A DNA stretch of 64,000 nt from NCBI GenBank assembly GCA_003194525.1, contig NBIV01000159.1, positions 62,001 through 126,000 on the forward strand. The letters run 5' to 3'. The notes beneath the pieces were generated by a model. That model was not told where the DNA came from and ran no database searches. It was given only the letters and a program-made list of their open reading frames with translations. The DNA is from Gracilariopsis chorda. Taxonomy: Eukaryota > Rhodophyta > Florideophyceae > Gracilariales > Gracilariaceae. Positions 59,301 through 64,000 of the stretch are shown here, piece by piece. Position 1 is the stretch's first letter; each line of letters starts with the position of its first letter. Made by a program: the position numbers and the translations under genes.

Positions 59301-59579
59301 CCGCTACAGTTTGCGCTGGGTTTCATCCCGCTCACCAAAGCTGCGCCGCCGGCCATCGTGTATCACACGACGTGCTTTGTCGGCGGCGCGGGGCTCACGT
59401 CCGTGAGCGTGGACTCGCCGCGAGTGTGCCCATCGCCTTTTTCTGCGTACAGCCTGCAGCTGGGATACGTGCACGACGAGCGGCTGAAGGCATACCTGGC
59501 GACGGTACAGGCGATCCGAATCCATACAAAGCTGGTGGCGTACTCCAACAGTAACACGGCGAGTGTGTGCTTCGAGTGA
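56328..59579 (+). CDS. Large secreted collagen-like/helical protein, 1,083 residues
   Basis: The first ATG (56328, context CGCGATGG) opens with a clear signal peptide (ASRFVLLVILFCSVSCAF). Residues about 65-150 form a beta-rich domain (FTGGVYRVSANFIKFPSDV, SGSVQLSGIPNLKIISHT). Residues about 190-344 are Gly-rich and collagen-like (GLSGQRGGKGRNGIDGTPG, GGSGGDGGNGGN), with two basic Cys-paired interruptions (CRKKKIFGIRIKC and CSRRC). Residues about 360-830 are long charged helices around one hydrophobic stretch (ALTSIVNIAVGVASLNF, about 552-568). From about 866 a Cys-containing C-terminal domain follows (VTYYSFDITAADSPEVFGID, AIVYHTTCFVGGAGLTSV). No intron is needed, although GGTAAGT at 57211-57217 resembles a splice donor. 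Probably extracellular or wall-associated; function unknown. The helical region could form oligomers or contact membranes, which is only a possibility. Confidence 0.85.
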   Translation: MASAFASRFVLLVILFCSVSCAFTLNQTVSLVHASSRISKSFVPTATSLLPPLPPVPSSNLVHSEDPIFTGGVYRVSANFIKFPSDVADIINKARSEKKPVEVYAIHIAMSGSVQLSGIPNLKIISHTCTFLSTTYFTTRGTRPSYKSRSAAQGVTPSKPPRSGNSGSVYLMCSHLASSRSVTVSFFMQGTSGLSGQRGGKGRNGIDGTPGVAGRCRKKKIFGIRIKCKKSYGRAGKASTAGTSGARGGSGGDGGNGGNLSVTYQSSGRFPLKFLTYEKGGIGGPGGYGGLPGKNGKYIAPILYMTSCSRRCNPRQKRETRPTLPTLRSGARGSTGRAGRSGYSVFAKSWNPQHMRIGNDDFVRFFGLAERYYNNLVLSGSASAATIKEATAVMDTVAFFADIRGKIRLPGYSSALVRTMGERARLAKKAVQLRAAIFGPAALSRAAPTSLGAEVSAELRYADALQAQMSTSRLQSNVLGAVTEAAAISIPATNFNALRADLRAQRDKFRRAVLDTEARIEDAAATIREEVDKHVIKKKEAADRERQKRMFKALTSIVNIAVGVASLNFKSIFSSTKTIIGTIKDIKVSFDDIEAITSTVEGIRDDFKQLRNETKEIKELLSTAQDVASHVSTVRDGFKKAAVAQCSFADLQALMRDAPDRVDKFPNLVVYDSDFAQIDDIGAVAELSKALVKVRASKLTAQFSCVLGDRLEDVPSVRVAFDNFFTLTTTRIDVLARMVDIDIELRQLKVREDGVLAQRDSLKRLRSSAGSLSARGNALAALAVAFERARMRTVEVLDRLATSYENVALRSFQPLLNAFAKEQLSDNGVCGFQAAKQYARLARLHADLRRSFQGAMQCTAQREVPGVTYYSFDITAADSPEVFGIDRRSGGLRTGADNRTAIMLDIAKHCAMYGGNHPPPRMLATPGAPPATCFPNKHTYNARMVSIAVELVGGDDSKLPPGRRSVFASISQAGPQTFHAKPGHFKSVQMKPLQFALGFIPLTKAAPPAIVYHTTCFVGGAGLTSVSVDSPRVCPSPFSAYSLQLGYVHDERLKAYLATVQAIRIHTKLVAYSNSNTASVCFE

Positions 59580-59650
59580 CGATAGGATACTACTACCGTT
59601 GGAAGAATTCTGTATTTCTTTGAGCACAATAACTCCCCAATCAGAAACTT

Positions 59651-59656
59651 AATAAA
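59651..59656 (+). terminator. Poly(A) signal of the large secreted-protein gene
   Basis: AATAAA lies 71 bp after the stop codon. Confidence 0.55.
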
Positions 59657-59754
59657 AGCTTTCATCTCTCTGTATTAGTGAATGTTGAATGAAATTGTAA
59701 TATAGTATTAAGCTACTCCTCTTAGACTACTGTTAATGACGACCGCTTATTTCA

Positions 59755-59789
59755 ATTCATATGTTTGAATGTGATTCAAACATATGAAT
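59755..59789. repeat. Perfect 16-bp hairpin
   Basis: ATTCATATGTTTGAAT and its exact complement are separated by GTG. It lies about 100 bp beyond the poly(A) signal of the large gene. Confidence 0.92.
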
Positions 59790-59928
59790 GGTCGGAGACA
59801 TGCCTATCAAAGGCAAGAGTCTCATAGCAAACGACAGAAGCAGAAAGCTTCATCGTTGCAGTGTGTAAAACGCCAACTTTGCATGTCATCGCCTCGTCTC
59901 TCTTACAGAAATCATTTTTAGGTCAAGT

Positions 59929-59957
59929 ACGGCATGACTTGTAACAAGTCATGCCGT
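59929..59957. repeat. Perfect 13-bp hairpin
   Basis: ACGGCATGACTTG and its exact complement are separated by TAA. Confidence 0.92.
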
Positions 59958-60151
59958 TGCAAATGCACTCCAATAAAACCAGCACTCGTCACGCGTTCCC
60001 TACCAGAGGGACGTGCAACGACTGCAACACCTCAACACGGCATTGTGTCATCTTTGCGGCATAGTTTCGCTTTTCCAACTTGGTACATGTAAATTTTTTC
60101 GCCGTTGCACCACTCTAAGAGTTTTACCCTTTGTCTTGTGTTAGGTGCAGG

Positions 60152-60192
60152 TTGCTATTGAAACTTTATGGGTCCTTAAAGTTCAGTAGCAA
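60152..60192. repeat. Imperfect 17-bp hairpin
   Basis: TTGCTATTGAAACTTTA (60152-60168) faces TTAAAGTTCAGTAGCAA (60176-60192), near-complementary over a 7-base loop. Confidence 0.75.
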
Positions 60193-61024
60193 AACGTACA
60201 TGTTTTACATATTTACATCTACCCTCTATTGTGGTGATAAGTATCGGTAAATGCAATATGCTATGCTGTTACGTATAATTGCGCTATACAATTACAAAGT
60301 TTAAAAATAAAACAAAAAATAGTAACAAATGGAGTAAACGTACGTGATTTGGCAATTCGGCTCTGGCCAACTCCTTTAAATCTTGTACTTTATCTAAATT
60401 AAAGTGCTCTTAGCTCAGCAACCAATTTGTGCAACAAAGACCTTGTTTTTGATCGTAGAATAGGTTCTACAATCAGGTGGACAAAAGACAAGTTAAAATA
60501 ATCACTGCCACCCAAAATTCTACCTTTAAAGCATACCTCCAATACAATTAAGCTTTTTAATTCTAGAAGAACAATTTCTTTTCATTCATGTCTTGACGTA
60601 GAAGAGGAATCACCTTCCTATTCTTTGATTGTTTTTGAAGACCTTTTACGATCATTTTTGGAAAAGTGTTGACTAACAACATTAAATATGGCAAAATAGG
60701 TAGTCACAAACAAGATTAAAATTTTATCAAACTTTCAAACTTATTAGACCTAGCAGATAACGACACACACGTCAAAAGAGTATGCTCCGCAGAACCCGAC
60801 TGTCAAGTATTAGAGTAATTCCCTAATGCATTGCAGCATGTACACGCGCAATAAAATACTGCAAACCCGTTCATTCGAAATCACGACCCCCAATTCAAAT
60901 TCAAGAGTTCACGTCAATTCGACACTGAACTCTGACATATTATTTAAAAGAGGAGCTCTTTCTCCAAACTAGCAGAGGAGAAAGGCAGAATAGTACCTTG
61001 TAAACTGACTCCTGCTGTCATCTC
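60193..61024. other. AT-rich intergenic stretch
   Basis: Apart from the hairpin at 60450-60475, nothing gene-like is seen. Confidence 0.5.
60450..60475. repeat. 11-bp hairpin with one mismatch
   Basis: TGATCGTAGAA and TTCTACAATCA surround TAGG. Confidence 0.7.
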
Positions 61025-61262
61025 TTACAACACGTGCCTCAAGATCACCATACGGAGCGATGGAACCTGTTCGATGTACACTATGCCCCTTGCGGAATCT
61101 TCCTTGTCATTGACCTCCGATAGAATACCTGTTCCCTTTACCTTGATAGAACTGCAACCCACATCGCGCTCAACATGGCTTCTGGTAACATCATGTGCGG
61201 TGCTCTGCTCAAAGAGGAACATGGACGGAGTGTCATCTGCACCGACTGCTCTCTGAATTCAT
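61025..61262 (-). pseudogene. Short relic, perhaps of a secreted-protein C-terminal domain
   Basis: The minus-strand frame reads HVERDVGCSSIKVKGTGIL and then ARGIVYIEQVPSLRMV. Its spacing (SIxVxxxG ... R..V...I.Q) loosely follows ARMVSIAVELVGG...RRSVFASISQ in the C-terminal domain of the 1,083-residue protein. Only about 78 codons are open, with no full gene around them, so it would be a fragment. The similarity is weak and judged by eye. Confidence 0.25.
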
Positions 61263-61837
61263 TTCGTACGGATAAACGAGCGTACGGCAGACTTCGAAGT
61301 TCAGCGTAAGTTAACAGCAGATTAGGAACTACCTGTTTGAACGGTGTAAAGTAAGAATGTTTATCGATACGCCACATTCTCAGTGATTTGTCTCGTCACG
61401 GTTCTACGCGAGATAGAAGCAAGTGTTGACAAAGTCCGACTACCCAAAGACAATAAGGAGGAAAGTACACTCTGTGTTGCCATTCTTGTTACGAAGACTT
61501 AAGAGCACAAGCGATCACGCAACGTCAATCTGCCCAAGTTGAAGGAACGCTGCCTCGTGTGCTGTAATTGTGTACATCGAAGAATCCAAATCCTTCTTCT
61601 TGTAAGCTGTACAACATCAGAACGATGGATGTCAACAGATACTGCGTTTCAGTGTTCCTACCAATCTTTTCTGGGCATTTCTCCGTACCCCATCAACGGA
61701 ACGAAACGAAAAATTCCCAGAGCGCGGAGATTTCATTTGTTATTTCAGCACACAAGCTCAGGTTTACTACAAGTAGTTCAAAACAAAAAGCTTCAAGTGG
61801 ACCTTATTTTCCTTTGAAATCATCCCCAAACTCTTCT

Positions 61838-62584
61838 TCAACCATCAATCGTCTCAAAGATGAGCTCATCAGCGCCTGTATCAACGGCTACCTCGTTCTT
61901 CGTACCAACAATAACATCATCAGCACTGGTAGAAACAACTCTCTTGCAAGTACCGTCCAGCAGAGTAACCTCCGCTACCTGAATATAAGCAACTACCGTT
62001 CGTGGAATGAAGCTTGTTCCATTTATGCCTCTGCTCCCGGAAATGCGAAGCGTCTTGATCTGGCTTCTTTGCAAGATATAACTGGCAACCCTAGCATACG
62101 CGGTGTAGTTCGACTGAGTAACCCTCGCCACTTGCATGTCGCATTCTGTAACATTCTTCCTCAGATCAGCGCCCACGAAGCGAAGAAATGGAACGCTGAG
62201 ATCTCCGCTATAGGATTGTTTTCCTAACACATAGGTAGAGCGGTCCGCGACGCTAAGAGTTTCAATGAATTTGGAATCCATGTCCGCCAATTCGTCCGCT
62301 CTAACCGCCTGGACCGTGATAGAGAAACTTAGAGTGCCTCTAGTACCTCTCTGCACAGTGACACCTGTTCCGATGGTACGGATAGCTCCAGAAAGACTGT
62401 TTCGGAGTGGGTAGAAGACTCTTCTCTCGTCTCTGCAATCATTTTCAAGGCTTCCCGTCGAACAGGTGCTTGATTCATCTTTTGTGGTCTTAACCTGCTC
62501 GACCGACACGGTTTCGAACTCATCGAATGCCATAAACCATGTAAATAAGAACAAAGTCCACACTATCGAAGTGATCTTCATCAT
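61838..62584 (-). CDS. Secreted hypothetical protein, about 248 residues
   Basis: An intact frame. An upstream ATG at 62645-62647 would give 269 residues, but the ATG at 62582-62584 puts a signal peptide (MKITSIVWTLFLFTWFMAF) at the very N terminus and is preferred. The mature part has an acidic, Cys-containing leader (ESSTCSTGSLENDC), then beta-rich sequence (SGAIRTIGTGVTVQR, GTLSFSITVQAV), a Cys in NVTECDMQV, possible N-glycosylation sites (NVT, NYT, NGT) and a final Cys in LLDGTCKRV. No family is recognised. It is probably extracellular. It lies about 2.3 kb from the large secreted-protein gene and faces it. An antisense frame of 219 codons overlaps it (61568-62227) but lacks an ATG at its start and a signal. 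Confidence 0.65.
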   Translation of the reverse strand: MMKITSIVWTLFLFTWFMAFDEFETVSVEQVKTTKDESSTCSTGSLENDCRDERRVFYPLRNSLSGAIRTIGTGVTVQRGTRGTLSFSITVQAVRADELADMDSKFIETLSVADRSTYVLGKQSYSGDLSVPFLRFVGADLRKNVTECDMQVARVTQSNYTAYARVASYILQRSQIKTLRISGSRGINGTSFIPRTVVAYIQVAEVTLLDGTCKRVVSTSADDVIVGTKNEVAVDTGADELIFETIDG

Positions 62585-62647
62585 AAAAAAACGTTCAACC
62601 CTCGACGAGAAGGCCACGGGTTTCATGCCGCGAACCTTGTAGGGCAT

Positions 62648-64000
62648 GCAGTTGTGGTCTACCCCTTAAATCCACTTCGATGGACAAAGATTGTCGCATT
62701 TAAAGCGAAGCTGATGACATGTTATTAGAAATCAGCGAACCCTGCCATTATTGCAAACGTACATTTGGCTCTGCGATTATACATATACGACACCTGGCGC
62801 GCGAACATTACACCGGACAAAGCACTCATTAATATACGAAAAAAGGGAAACCAGTAATGCGTTTGTTTGTCCATGGCAGAATTCAGTGTTTTGGCAAAGC
62901 AGAAAAACTATCTTTAGTTCTTCCACATTGGAACCTGACATAAGAAAACTCTCATCCTTGCTTTTGCCGGATCTTCCGGACCTCATCATCTTGTATTCAA
63001 GATTCAGCACATAGATAAACGAGGAAGCGTACTAAAATTGACAAGACACAGATTTCAGCAAAGAACCATTTTGTAGTCATATCTTCGTCCTAGGAGTATG
63101 CGTATGCCTTCCATTCCTACGAAGGCAACTAGTACCGTCGGTAATCCTTTGCATGAAACAAGTCAAATAAGTCGCTTCTTTTACTCTCCAACAGGACCAT
63201 GCTATCTCGAGATTCTACCGCACGGCCTCGCAAATGCAGAGGTGATGGGAAACCCTAACTGGAAAATATAGCCCTTGCTACGCCGAGGAAGGTTTTCGGT
63301 CGCTCGTTCCAGGCAATCCGAGATGTTTTACCTATGAAAGAGCGTGATATAGGCAGTCCACGGCATGGACCGTTTCCTCATCTCAACAACTTTCTTCGCG
63401 TAGGAAAATCGCCAGCCCATCCTCATCACTCTTGGAAAGCAATAATTTGAATCTGTGCCCGTAAACCTGAGTCAGCAGAGGATTTGGTTAGTCAAAATCT
63501 CAGTCAGCAGAAACTTCGGTGACCAACCGAACCTTGCTTCGATTGCTGACTGGCGGCATAAGCAATGGATACGCGGCGTCTCTATGCTGAGACAAGTGTA
63601 ATTGACAACAAGCTTCTTCGATGATGGAGTTGGAATGTAGTATGGAAGTTGTCAGCCTTCGTCGCAGAAATGGTTGGAGGTTCTCACCCGTTTCCCTTCT
63701 TTTGCTTGTTTGTGCGAAGAAACCATACTGGGGCAAGGAGAGCATGGCGAGCAAGGCGACTCCACGTGGCCGTAAGAATCGCATTCAAGATCCTCCAGAT
63801 GGGATATCTTGTTGTTACAGCCTCCAAAGTCAGTCAAAATACATAATGTGGATGCTCATTTCCTCAACGGAAGATATGTGTATTACGATGTCGCACCGAA
63901 ATTTGTCTTCGGTGATCATGTTTGTAGGAAACAAAGCTCATCAAAAACGCTTTGCACAACGCTGGAGTATCTATCACAACCCTTGAACCCTTAAAACCTG
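62648..64000. other. Right-hand intergenic region
   Basis: No recognisable gene is seen. Frames of 94 codons (minus, 63500-63784) and 121 codons (plus, 63621-63986) overlap each other and show no domain. The plus strand from 63,809 to the edge could be an exon of a gene beyond the window. Confidence 0.35.

Noticed and set aside
61568-62227. Plus-strand open frame of 219 codons
   Set aside because: It is antisense to the secreted-protein gene, opens with TTG rather than ATG, and shows no signal or domain.

Overview
The window is eukaryotic nuclear DNA. Genes are scattered and appear to have few or no introns, some carry TATA boxes and AATAAA signals, and most of the sequence is decayed mobile DNA. 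The mix of chromodomain Ty3/Gypsy elements, a Helitron, a PIF/Harbinger element, Tc1- and pogo-type transposons and compact intron-poor genes would suit a florideophyte red alga such as a Chondrus- or Gracilaria-like species. That assignment is an inference and no marker in the window fixes it. The standard genetic code is used.

Layout. 1-5.3 kb is a host island: a broken radical-SAM lysine 2,3-aminomutase-family gene (minus, running off the left edge), a mitochondrial-type [2Fe-2S] ferredoxin (minus) and an intact Asp/Glu/hydantoin racemase-family gene (plus). 5.85-17.26 kb holds two Ty3/Gypsy elements with recognisable LTRs and perfect 5-bp target duplications (CAGGT and CCATC). A strongly decayed pogo/DDE_1 transposase follows at 17.8-19.7 kb, then a third, older Gypsy element on the minus strand at 20.3-25.6 kb.

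26-41 kb is the oddest part. Two diverged Gypsy pol regions meet head to head near 34.1 kb. Each is followed outward by an unassigned coding relic on the same strand, and then by a second relic on the opposite strand that converges on it. The locus is therefore nearly mirror-symmetric, although the two halves are well diverged in protein sequence. A Helitron (minus, 41.6-46.5 kb) follows, with zinc-knuckle, Rep (HUH and YxxKYxxK) and Pif1-like helicase parts. Most of its in-frame stops are TGA, as expected from CGA decay.

46.8-54.2 kb has a three-copy 68-bp tandem repeat, an intact 125-codon gene of unknown function with its own AATAAA, a two-gene PIF/Harbinger element (Myb/SANT-like helper facing a DDE transposase), about 2.8 kb of AT-rich DNA with one possible structured RNA, and a Tc1-like element whose transposase is split by a single frame change.

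From 54.2 kb on the DNA looks like host sequence again. The main gene (56,328-59,579, plus) encodes a secreted protein of 1,083 residues with a signal peptide, an interrupted collagen-like Gly-rich region, a long alpha-helical region with one hydrophobic segment, and a Cys-containing C-terminal domain. It has a TATA box and a poly(A) signal. Downstream lie several near-perfect hairpins, a short relic that may resemble the C-terminal domain of the large protein, and a minus-strand gene for a secreted protein of about 248 residues. The best candidates for new biology are the 1,083-residue secreted protein with its hairpin-rich downstream region, and the mirror-image locus at 26-41 kb.
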